Assembly (NCBI RefSeq): GCF_003946265.1
Contig: NZ_RHNO01000005.1
Span: 62,001 to 126,000, forward strand
DNA: 64,000 nucleotides
Direction: 5' to 3'
Source of the DNA: Levilactobacillus yonginensis
GTDB lineage: Bacteria > Bacillota > Bacilli > Lactobacillales > Lactobacillaceae
How positions within the stretch are numbered: position 1 is the first letter of the stretch; the number at the start of each line of letters is the position of its first letter. The position numbers were made by a program, and so were the translations under genes. Below, piece after piece: positions 32,409-39,727 of this stretch. The notes below the pieces were generated by a model. It had not been told where the DNA came from and did not search any database. It worked only from the letters and a program-made list of their open reading frames with translations.

Positions 32409-33344
32409 TTATTGTCGGAAAGGTTCAACCTTCCGACGTCCCTGCTGTAACAAGTATATGGCTAAAATAACCAAAGCTGACCCAACAATTTCAGCAATGC
32501 TGACTTTTAAACTTAAGAATATGATCGAAAGAATAAACGTAACCACTGGCTGCGTCGCATCAACAATACTAATGACGTCTGATGGGGCAAACCGCGTACT
32601 ATAGAGTACCAGTGCAAATGGCAGGATGGTCCCCACGATAATCACGGTACTCATCGACCCCACCAGTTCGGTTGTGATCGGTGGCATGCTGACCCATACA
32701 GGATGAACCAAGTTAAATGCCACCCCAGCAACCAGTGTCCCCCACCCCAGAACTGTAATAGGTGAATGGCCATACTGTTTTATCAATGGTCGCGGCAACG
32801 TCACATAAAAGGCCGCCGTCAGACCAGAACCAATTCCCCACATCAAGGAGTCAAACGGAATGGATAACCGGGTAACATCTCCCCGTGTAATGGCCAAGAA
32901 GACCCCAATCATGGCAACGGCAAACGCCACCAGGTCACTCCGCAGTGGTCGGTCATGCTTGAACAACAAGCTTCCCACCACAATAAAGAGTGGGCTTAAG
33001 TATTGTAGAATCGTTGATGCAGCCGAGTTACCAGTTTGAACAGACATGTAAAAAGTCATCAGGTTCGCACCCAGACCTAACAGTCCGTAAGCTAGAAACC
33101 AGCCCACCTCACGCAGGCTCCGGAAGATGGTGAACGTTTCCTTACCATAAAAAATCAAACTGATGAGAATCAGCACAATCCCCGCACCTGAAGTTCTCGC
33201 TGATAAGAACCAACTAGCGGGAATTGATTGCCCCTGCGAGATGAATTGAAGGACGGTCCCCGAGACCCCCCACATTGCAGAAGCCACGATTGCCCAAAAG
33301 ATTCCCTTCATCACGTTTTCGGTTGACGCTGTCGAAGTTTTCAA
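32409..33344 (-). CDS. EamA/RhaT-family metabolite transporter
   Basis: About 311 residues with ten hydrophobic segments in two EamA halves (IFWAIVASAMWGVSGTVLQ ... and DLVAFAVAMIGVFLAITRG ...). Drug/metabolite transporters of this group export amino acids or other small metabolites. The preferred start is the TTG at 33344, ten bases after AAAGGA; the frame extends to a GTG at 33371. It is followed after 12 bp by the histidine phosphatase gene. Confidence 0.88.
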   Translation of the reverse strand: MKTSTASTENVMKGIFWAIVASAMWGVSGTVLQFISQGQSIPASWFLSARTSGAGIVLILISLIFYGKETFTIFRSLREVGWFLAYGLLGLGANLMTFYMSVQTGNSAASTILQYLSPLFIVVGSLLFKHDRPLRSDLVAFAVAMIGVFLAITRGDVTRLSIPFDSLMWGIGSGLTAAFYVTLPRPLIKQYGHSPITVLGWGTLVAGVAFNLVHPVWVSMPPITTELVGSMSTVIIVGTILPFALVLYSTRFAPSDVISIVDATQPVVTFILSIIFLSLKVSIAEIVGSALVILAIYLLQQGRRKVEPFRQ

Positions 33345-33645
33345 AGCCGAATAATCCTTTCTCTCCCACACCCCAAAATGGTATGTATCATAATCTATTT
33401 ATTTTACCGAATATCTATTAGAATTCACTGACAAAAATGGTCATGACTAACCATCGTCGTCCTCTTTAATTTTAGCTCAAAAACCTGATTCAGTCCGAAA
33501 AATATTTCGATCAAATCTGGCCGGGTGGAAAGTTTCCTTAGAACCCGGCAGGAGCCGCCTTTTAACAGTGTCCTCACGCCACTAAATGCAGCAACTAACC
33601 CGATTGTCGAAACTTCTAACCCACTCAATATATCCCAAAATCACA

Positions 33646-33680
33646 AAATGAGTTTGGGAACTAATCCCAAACTCATTTAT
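33646..33680 (-). terminator. Terminator of metQNI
   Basis: AAATGAGTTTGGGA/TCCCAAACTCATTT perfect stem with T tract on the minus strand. Confidence 0.88.
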
Positions 33681-33731
33681 TACTTCTAAATTCATTTGAC
33701 TAAGCTATAACAAGTTTAAGCTTTAACATTC

Positions 33732-34406
33732 CTAAGCGTGATCAACTTTGCGGGCCCAGAAGTCCCCAATAAGTTGAATGGCAAAGACAATGACTAAGAT
33801 AATCAACATTGCGCCAACTGTGACGTCACTTTCAAATCGACTGTACCCGACGTTGATGGCCAAATTCCCTAAGCCACCACCACCGATGGCACCGGCCATG
33901 GCCGTCAAGTCGATCAGACTGATCAACGTTAGGACGGATGAACGGATAATATCCGGCAGGCCCTCGCGCAAGTATACCCGGAAGATAATGGCAATGGGAC
34001 CAGAACCAACCGATTCAGCGGCTTCAATCACACCCCGGTCAACTTCCGCCAAGGCATTTTGAATCTGCCGTGCGTAAAATGGTGCAGAACCAATAACCAA
34101 TGGCACAATTGCTGCGGTGGTCCCGATAGCGGTCCCAACAATCAACCGCGTCAACGGTGCGATGACGGCCAGCAAAATAACAAACGGAATTGACCGACAC
34201 AGGTTAACCAACTTATCCAAGATATTGTAAACAACGCGGTTTTCCAAGATACCACCGGGTTGGGTCACAATCAGACCAATCCCGATAGCCATCCCAATGA
34301 TACCGGCAACCACTGCAGTAAAGAACGTCATGTACAGTGTTTCCCACGTTGCTTGAATGAAGTCACCCTTCATTGTGACCGCATTTGGAAAGTATTTTGC
34401 TAACAT
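33732..34406 (-). CDS. metI: Methionine ABC transporter permease
   Basis: 224 residues, five to six membrane helices, and the EAA-type loop AAESVGSGPIAIIFRVYLREGLP that contacts the ATPase. SIPFVILLAVIAPLTRLIVGT is typical of MetI. It forms the channel for L/D-methionine with MetN and MetQ. It begins directly after the metN stop, so the two are tightly coupled. A terminator follows about 50 bp downstream. Confidence 0.94.
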   Translation of the reverse strand: MLAKYFPNAVTMKGDFIQATWETLYMTFFTAVVAGIIGMAIGIGLIVTQPGGILENRVVYNILDKLVNLCRSIPFVILLAVIAPLTRLIVGTAIGTTAAIVPLVIGSAPFYARQIQNALAEVDRGVIEAAESVGSGPIAIIFRVYLREGLPDIIRSSVLTLISLIDLTAMAGAIGGGGLGNLAINVGYSRFESDVTVGAMLIILVIVFAIQLIGDFWARKVDHA

Positions 34407-35468
34407 TTAGGCCACCTCCGAATTAGGATCAAGCTGCGTGACGTTGATACCAGCGTCTTCACAGTAAGTCCAGGCTTCATTCAACTGGTCGGGTTCACCA
34501 GCCATAACAACGATCAAGTTACCCAATGGCGTATCCTGAAGAATTTCAACATTCCCATACAGGATGTTTGAAACAACTGAATACCGCTTGTACAGTTCCG
34601 TAATCAACGGGGCATCCGCAGTTGCGCCAACGTACTGCAGTTGGACCAGGATGTGATGGTCGTCCAAGCCCAGCGTTCCCGCTTGCTTGTAAATCTTTTC
34701 CATCGCTTGGTTGATTTGCGTGGCCGTATTAATAAAGTCTTGAGTCAATGGCTTATCTGGCTTACTGAAGATGGTCACCAGGTCACCACGTTCAATAATT
34801 TCACCAGCGTCCATGACTGCTACCTTGTTACAGATTTCCTTCACGGCTTCCATTTCATGGGTGATCAGTACCACGGTCAGGCCCAATTCCTTGTTCAACC
34901 GTTTCAATAATTCCAAAATGGAAGACGTGGTCTTGGGGTCCAGTGCACTCGTGGCTTCATCACTGATCAGAATCTCAGGGTCGTTGGCTAGGGCCCGCGC
35001 AATAGCGACCCGTTGCTTTTGACCACCGGAGAGCTGAGCCGGATAGTCTTCCGCCTTTTCACTCAACCCAACCAGGTCCAGTAAATGGGCAACTTTTTGC
35101 TTCCGTTCTGCACGCGATAACTTGCTACCCTTTAGTGGGTAATCAACGTTATCCGCGATGGTCCGGGAGGTCATGAGGTTAAAATGCTGAAAGATCATGC
35201 CGATTTTAGTCCGGGCGGTCCGCAATTCCTTGGAACTCAAATCTAGAATATTTTGACCGCTGACTTCGACAGTGCCGGCAGTTGGCCGTTGGAGGCGGTT
35301 GATTACCCGCACGAGGGTACTTTTCCCCGCTCCAGAATAGCCGACGACACCGTAGATGTCACCGCGGTTGACCGTCAAGGACACATTTTTCACGGCCGTT
35401 ACGGTCTGACCCTTATTGTGAAAGGTCACGTCGATATCTTTTAACTGAATAATCGCTTCGTTAGTCAC
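34407..35468 (-). CDS. metN: Methionine ABC transporter ATP-binding protein
   Basis: About 353 residues. Walker [11 protein letters not shown]-loop, LSGGQKQR signature, Walker [13 protein letters not shown] and switch His in LITHEME are all present; a C-terminal NIL/ACT-like regulatory domain (about 270-353) senses methionine in the family. An ATG at 35477 sits too close to AAGGAG; the GTG at 35468, ten bases away, is preferred. It follows metQ by about 180 bp, with no strong terminator in the gap. Confidence 0.94.
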   Translation of the reverse strand: MTNEAIIQLKDIDVTFHNKGQTVTAVKNVSLTVNRGDIYGVVGYSGAGKSTLVRVINRLQRPTAGTVEVSGQNILDLSSKELRTARTKIGMIFQHFNLMTSRTIADNVDYPLKGSKLSRAERKQKVAHLLDLVGLSEKAEDYPAQLSGGQKQRVAIARALANDPEILISDEATSALDPKTTSSILELLKRLNKELGLTVVLITHEMEAVKEICNKVAVMDAGEIIERGDLVTIFSKPDKPLTQDFINTATQINQAMEKIYKQAGTLGLDDHHILVQLQYVGATADAPLITELYKRYSVVSNILYGNVEILQDTPLGNLIVVMAGEPDQLNEAWTYCEDAGINVTQLDPNSEVA

Positions 35469-35653
35469 AGACTTCATTCTCCTTACTCGCCAATGCCGGC
35501 AAATTTCATTTTGTTTCTATAATATATGACACTTTAATTCATTTAGACTGACTAGCTGTTGCTACTCATGGTTGGAAAATCACAGCACCGTCTACTATAG
35601 CAAGTTAGCGGGTACTTTGTCCATAAATACCATTAGCTAATCTGATTCCTAAA

Positions 35654-36466
35654 TTACCAAGCTGGAATGGTCAAACCATGGTAGTACTTCTTCAACAACT
35701 TCTTCGTTGCTTCGGTCTGGTAAGCCTTCACGATCTTCTTGTAGGTCTTGTTGTTCTTGTCAGACTTGTTGGTTGCGATGATGTTGATGTAAGGAATCGA
35801 AGCTTTGTTGATCTTTTCTTTAAAGATAGTTTCCTTGTTAGGCAGCTTAGCTTCAGCGGCGAATTCGTTGTTGATAACCGCACCGGTTGCATCAGTCAAT
35901 GAACGTGGCGTTTGAGCAGCGTCAACGGCCGTAATCTTTAACTTCAACTTGTTTTCCGTAATGTTCTTTGGTGTAGGTAATTCAACCTTGCTATCAACCT
36001 TGATCAAGCCAGCTGATTGCAGTAAATGTAATGCCCGGCCTTCGTTGGTGGAGTCGTTAGGAATTGTAATTTGGTCACCCTTCTTGATGGCTGAAACGCT
36101 CTTAACCTTCTTGGAGTATAACCGTAGTGGTGCCCGAACAGTCTTCCCGATGGAAACGATGTTGCTCTTGTGGGCCTTGTTCCATTGATCCATGAAGTAA
36201 GTGTGTTGGAACGAGTTCAAATCAATTTCATGGTTGGTCAACGCAGCGTTAGGCTGGTTGTAATCGGTAAAGGTCACCAATTTGATGTTGATGCCTTGCT
36301 TCTTTAATTTAGATTGAATAGGTTTCCAGATTTTTTCGTCGGAACCCATGATCCCAACTTTCACAGTCTTGTTGCTGGAACTGCTAGACTTCCCACAACC
36401 GGCAACGATTAACAATGGAATCAATAATAATAGGAGCCAGCTAAAATGTTTAAATGATTTCTTCAT
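35654..36466 (-). CDS. metQ: Methionine-binding lipoprotein
   Basis: 270 residues. A signal peptide ends in lipobox VAGC. The NlpA/MetQ family is clear from KVGIMGSDEKIWKPIQ, LNSFQHTYFMDQWN, TIPNDSTNEGRALHLLQ and INNEFAAEA. It captures methionine outside the cell for MetNI. The ATG at 36466 is eight bases after AAGGGGA; a TTG six bases earlier is less likely. It is the first gene of the T-box-controlled operon. Confidence 0.95.
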   Translation of the reverse strand: MKKSFKHFSWLLLLLIPLLIVAGCGKSSSSSNKTVKVGIMGSDEKIWKPIQSKLKKQGINIKLVTFTDYNQPNAALTNHEIDLNSFQHTYFMDQWNKAHKSNIVSIGKTVRAPLRLYSKKVKSVSAIKKGDQITIPNDSTNEGRALHLLQSAGLIKVDSKVELPTPKNITENKLKLKITAVDAAQTPRSLTDATGAVINNEFAAEAKLPNKETIFKEKINKASIPYINIIATNKSDKNNKTYKKIVKAYQTEATKKLLKKYYHGLTIPAW

Positions 36467-36540
36467 ACTCAAAATCCCCTTTATTTTTCAATAATTTCTA
36501 AATCCTCAAAAGTTAAACGCCACGGTTGCAAACAATGACC

Positions 36541-36820
36541 AAAAGAAAAAGTCCGCTCCTAAATTAATAGAAACGAACTTGTCGTGGTACCATTCTAATT
36601 TAAGTCGGCATATAAAATAATGCTGGCTCCTCATTAACACTCGCTAGCTAACGCCTTAAAGTGCGTGCACGATAATGAGTGCCAGTCATTACCACCTCAT
36701 CCTAGGGACTCAGTGATACCAATTAATTTCAGGCCATCTTCACCCCGCCGTGGGTTACTCGCTTCCAGCAAATCGCGAGCTCTCTTAGAACCATTGACGA
36801 AGGCTACTCTCCTGATCACA
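36541..36820 (-). promoter_or_regulatory. Methionine T-box leader
   Basis: Minus-strand leader with stem I start GATCAGGAGAGTAG at 36820, AUG specifier at 36735-36737 in the 3' side of stem I (GAAG-AUG-G), T-box sequence with UGGUACCACG at 36583-36592 (acceptor-pairing UGGU, fitting discriminator A), and a terminator AAGTTCGTTTCT/AGGAGCGGACTT plus T5 at 36545-36580. Uncharged tRNA-Met would favour the antiterminator and switch on metQNI. Confidence 0.92.
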
Positions 36821-36848
36821 TTGTTTTCAATCGCTTAATTTAATAGCA

Positions 36849-36877
36849 AGTCTAATGCAACTTTAATCCGGTGTCAA
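36849..36877 (-). promoter_or_regulatory. metQNI promoter
   Basis: Minus-strand TTGACA (36872-36877), exactly 17 bp, TAGACT (36849-36854), upstream of the T-box. Confidence 0.85.
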
Positions 36878-36988
36878 GAACGAATTTGGATAAATGTTTT
36901 TATGTTAACGCCCACAACACGGGTCTTTACCTATATTGACCTGAAAAAATAATATTGTCGACATTATTTTTTCTCATCCAAATTTCAC

Positions 36989-37537
36989 TTAGTCATCGAG
37001 AATTTGTTCGCGTAGAATTCCAGCCGCCAGTAAAAACATATGCGTGACGACCGGCCCAACAAAACTGAACCCCCGCTGCTTTAAATCTTTAGCGACCGCC
37101 GTCCCAATAGCCGATTGATTAGTCAGTTCATCCCGGGTCACAGCCGGTAACAGGTATGGTGTCCCATCGACGAAAGCCCAGAGATAATCGGCAAAGCTAC
37201 CAAATTCCTGTTGCACCTGAATAATTGCCCGCGCATTTCGAATGGTCGCCCGAATTTTGCGCCCGTTACTGATCATATCAGTGTCCCGCGCAATGCGTTC
37301 ACCATCCAGCTCATCTTCAAAACCAGCCACGACTTGCGGATCCATCCCTGCAAACAGCCGACGATACACGGGTAATTTACTAGCCGCGGCCTGCCAGCTC
37401 AGACCAACTTGAAAGACGCCAACTGTTAGAAGCTCATACAGGACGTGGTCGTCGTGGGTCGGTGTTCCAAAGTACGCGTGATATTCTTGGGTGCCATTGG
37501 TCATCCACTCGTGGCCGTCATTTGGTCCAATTGCCAT
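36989..37537 (-). CDS. Tag-family glycosylase paralogue lacking zinc ligands
   Basis: About 182 residues aligned by eye with 3-methyladenine DNA glycosylase I. The core VLYELLTVGVFQVGLSWQ, DTDMISNGRKIRATIRNARA and FSFVGPVVTHMFLLAAG is kept. The zinc-binding RC-x-W, YHD-x-EW and C-terminal H-x3-C of true Tag are replaced (DGHEW, YHAYFG, no C-terminal Cys), unlike the paralogue at 48254-48814. It may be a diverged glycosylase or one with other specificity. The start is uncertain; ATG 37537 fits the domain boundary. Upstream lies a repeat remnant. Confidence 0.82.
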   Translation of the reverse strand: MAIGPNDGHEWMTNGTQEYHAYFGTPTHDDHVLYELLTVGVFQVGLSWQAAASKLPVYRRLFAGMDPQVVAGFEDELDGERIARDTDMISNGRKIRATIRNARAIIQVQQEFGSFADYLWAFVDGTPYLLPAVTRDELTNQSAIGTAVAKDLKQRGFSFVGPVVTHMFLLAAGILREQILDD

Positions 37538-37596
37538 TGTCTCGTCACCATCCTCTGTTATCATGATACAACAATGAGCGACGGGCAACCATATCA

Positions 37597-37645
37597 CGCC
37601 GCTAGATATGGGCTGGCACAGTGCGGACACAAAGCCTTTGGCGCA
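37597..37645 (-). repeat. Remnant of structured repeat (copy N)
   Basis: CGCCGCTAGATATGGGCTGG ... AGTGCGGACACAA resembles one arm and junction of copy F (CGCCAGCTATGGGCTGG, GTGCGGACACAA). The other arm is missing. Confidence 0.65.
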
Positions 37646-37674
37646 CGAACAAATCATCTTTCACTTTTTAGTCA

Positions 37675-39315
37675 TTACTTGATGTACGCGTACTTATAAC
37701 TCCACTGCGTTCCCGCCGTGTTATGAATGATTCCCTTGGCAGTATTACGTTGGAGGTAGGCGTAATTCGCCTGGTAGAGCGGTGTGAAACTTTGCGTCTG
37801 GTTGAGCATCTTAGCTGCTTTAACCATATCCTGCCAGCGAACCTCCGGCTGACCGGCATCCTGATTCTGTGCCTTATCGATCAGTTGGTCATACTGCTTG
37901 TTAGACCACTTGCCATAGTTCAGTGAATTGGAACTGACTGGAATCTGGAGGAAGGAAATTGGATCATTGAAATCGGCACCCCAGTGCGACAGGTAGAGAT
38001 CAAAGTCGCCACTAGTTGCGCGTGACTGCGCAACAGATGCTGGCACGTTTTGAATCTTCAGATCAAAGCCCTTTAGATTCTTTTCCAAAGCCCCTTTGAG
38101 ATACTGTGTGACCGTGCTAGCGGCCGCATCGTCATTCCCAGCCATGATGCTCAGGTCGACCTTCTTGATCCCCAATTGTTTCAGTCCTTGGGCCCATTTC
38201 TTTCTAGCCAATGTTGGATTGTAAGTGGTGGAATTCTTAACAGTTTGTTGCTTAGCAAAGTCTTCACCCGTCTTGGGATCCTTAGCCAAACCACTGGCTA
38301 CGAATCCAGTTGGCGTCACGGAACCGTCGCCCAAGACCTTCTTCGTCAGTTGGCTGCGATTGATAGACAGTGCAATGGCCTGCCGAATGTTTTGATTATT
38401 CATGATTCGGCGTTTTTCTTTATTGGCATCTTGGAAGTTATACTTCAAGTGGATCACGATGGAGTAAGGATATTCTTTAAATGCCTTGTCATTCTTATAG
38501 TTTTTAACTTGTTCATTGGTTAGGTTAGCAAAATCGAGCTTGTTATTTTGATACAGACTCAACCCAGTCTGCGGGTTGGTCACAACCTGATACTTGATTT
38601 TTTGCAGCTTAACCACGTTCTTATCCCAGTACTGATTGTTTTTCACAAATGACCAGGTATTCCCAGTCCCACTCCAGTTAGTAATCTTGAAGGGACCGCT
38701 GTAGACCATGTATTCTGATTTGGTTGCATATTTCTTACCGTATTTGTCGATAACCTTTTGGTTTTGAGGGGCAAATAGGGGATACGCCATCAAAATTTTA
38801 AAGTAGGCAATCGGTCGATCCAACTTAACGACCACCGTCTGCTGATTCTTGGCGTGAATCCCAATCGTACTAGGATCGGCCTTCCCCGCAATGATCTTAT
38901 CCCCATTTTTGATGCCGGAGAACATGTTGGTGTAGGAAGACTTAGTGGCTGGTGTTAACGTCCGCCGCCAAGAATAAACGAAATCTTGGGCAGTAATTTT
39001 GTCACCATTACTCCACTTAGCATTGTCACGAATGTGAAAGGTCCAAGTCTTTTGGTCCTTGGACTCCTGAACTTTATCCGCCAAGCCTGGTGCTACTTGA
39101 CCATTTTTTCCTAATCGATAAAAGCCTTCAAACACGTTCCCAGTTTGGCCATAACCGGTGGCCTTGGCTAAATCAATTGTATCAAGCTGTGCGGTGGCGG
39201 GTAGCCGCAACTCTTGGGTGGGCTTCGCTGAGGAAGCTGATTGGCCACAAGCTGCTAACCCCAGGCTTAAAGCCATTACAGCTGCGACGAGTCCGAATCC
39301 GGTCCATTTTCTCAT
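37675..39315 (-). CDS. Oligopeptide-binding lipoprotein with Cys-leader control
   Basis: 546 residues, OppA/DppA family, lipobox LAAC. Core motifs WSNGDKITAQDFVYSWRR, YPLFAPQNQKVIDKYGKKYA and SHWGADFNDPISFLQ are present. No permease or ATPase gene is adjacent, so it feeds a transporter elsewhere. A 35-aa Cys-rich leader peptide and a terminator lie just upstream, implying control by cysteine supply. A role in taking up Cys-containing peptides or glutathione is therefore inferred. The ATG at 39315 is ten bases after GGGAG. It is about the same length as the protein at 26421-28073 and shares its motifs. Confidence 0.92.
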   Translation of the reverse strand: MRKWTGFGLVAAVMALSLGLAACGQSASSAKPTQELRLPATAQLDTIDLAKATGYGQTGNVFEGFYRLGKNGQVAPGLADKVQESKDQKTWTFHIRDNAKWSNGDKITAQDFVYSWRRTLTPATKSSYTNMFSGIKNGDKIIAGKADPSTIGIHAKNQQTVVVKLDRPIAYFKILMAYPLFAPQNQKVIDKYGKKYATKSEYMVYSGPFKITNWSGTGNTWSFVKNNQYWDKNVVKLQKIKYQVVTNPQTGLSLYQNNKLDFANLTNEQVKNYKNDKAFKEYPYSIVIHLKYNFQDANKEKRRIMNNQNIRQAIALSINRSQLTKKVLGDGSVTPTGFVASGLAKDPKTGEDFAKQQTVKNSTTYNPTLARKKWAQGLKQLGIKKVDLSIMAGNDDAAASTVTQYLKGALEKNLKGFDLKIQNVPASVAQSRATSGDFDLYLSHWGADFNDPISFLQIPVSSNSLNYGKWSNKQYDQLIDKAQNQDAGQPEVRWQDMVKAAKMLNQTQSFTPLYQANYAYLQRNTAKGIIHNTAGTQWSYKYAYIK

Positions 39316-39380
39316 AAAATCATTGCTCCCTTGTCCTCAAATTTAGTGGTGTGCAATCCCTAAATCCAATTTTTATGCAT

Positions 39381-39424
39381 AAAAAGCGGGTTACCCTTCA
39401 CCCGTATCGTGAAAGGTAACCCGC
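39381..39424 (-). terminator. Attenuator terminator before the peptide-binding protein gene
   Basis: Minus-strand GCGGGTTACC/GGTAACCCGC stem with inner CAC/GTG and T5, located between the leader peptide stop and the structural gene. Confidence 0.88.
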
Positions 39425-39457
39425 TACACTGACAACCTGAGTCGTCGTTATGTATTG

Positions 39458-39565
39458 CTACGGTTTAGCCGGAAGTCCACGATATGAGCAACGCAAAAAG
39501 CACACGTTACATTCGCAACATGCGGCTAAAACCGTTTGAACTTGGTTGGCGTTGTTAATCATCAT
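39458..39565 (-). CDS. Cysteine-rich leader peptide, 35 aa
   Basis: ATG 39565 follows GGAGGGG; the ORF reads MMINNANQVQTVLAACCECN then VCFLRCSYRG and ends LPAKP, TAG at 39458-39460. Five Cys codons lie within eleven codons. Two complementary segments (39523-39534 and 39461-39471, CGGCTAAAACCG against CGGTTTAGCCG) bracket the Cys codons, so a stalled ribosome would open that hairpin. The gene is too short for usual annotation. The arrangement is that of a translation-coupled attenuator sensing Cys-tRNA. Confidence 0.8.
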   Translation of the reverse strand: MMINNANQVQTVLAACCECNVCFLRCSYRGLPAKP

Positions 39566-39615
39566 CGTGGTCTCCCCTCCTTATTTTTAGTAATTAAACG
39601 GATTGCACAAGACTA

Positions 39616-39644
39616 AAGTTACCCCATCGCCAGCCGTTTGTCAA
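39616..39644 (-). promoter_or_regulatory. Promoter of Cys leader/peptide-binding protein
   Basis: Minus-strand TTGACA (39639-39644), 17 bp, TAACTT (39616-39621); transcription would start about 45 bp before the leader ATG. Confidence 0.75.
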
Positions 39645-39727
39645 AGAAAAAAACCGACTCACTAACATCTCCTCTAGGAAAACGGTATACTGGAATTAAG
39701 TTTGACTAGTAGAAAGGATTTGAACGT

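Noticed and set aside
33425-33628. 67-codon minus ORF and a GCCGGGT/ACCCGGC hairpin near 33520
   Set aside because: No ribosome site; the hairpin shows only vague similarity to the repeat family and is too short to count as a copy.
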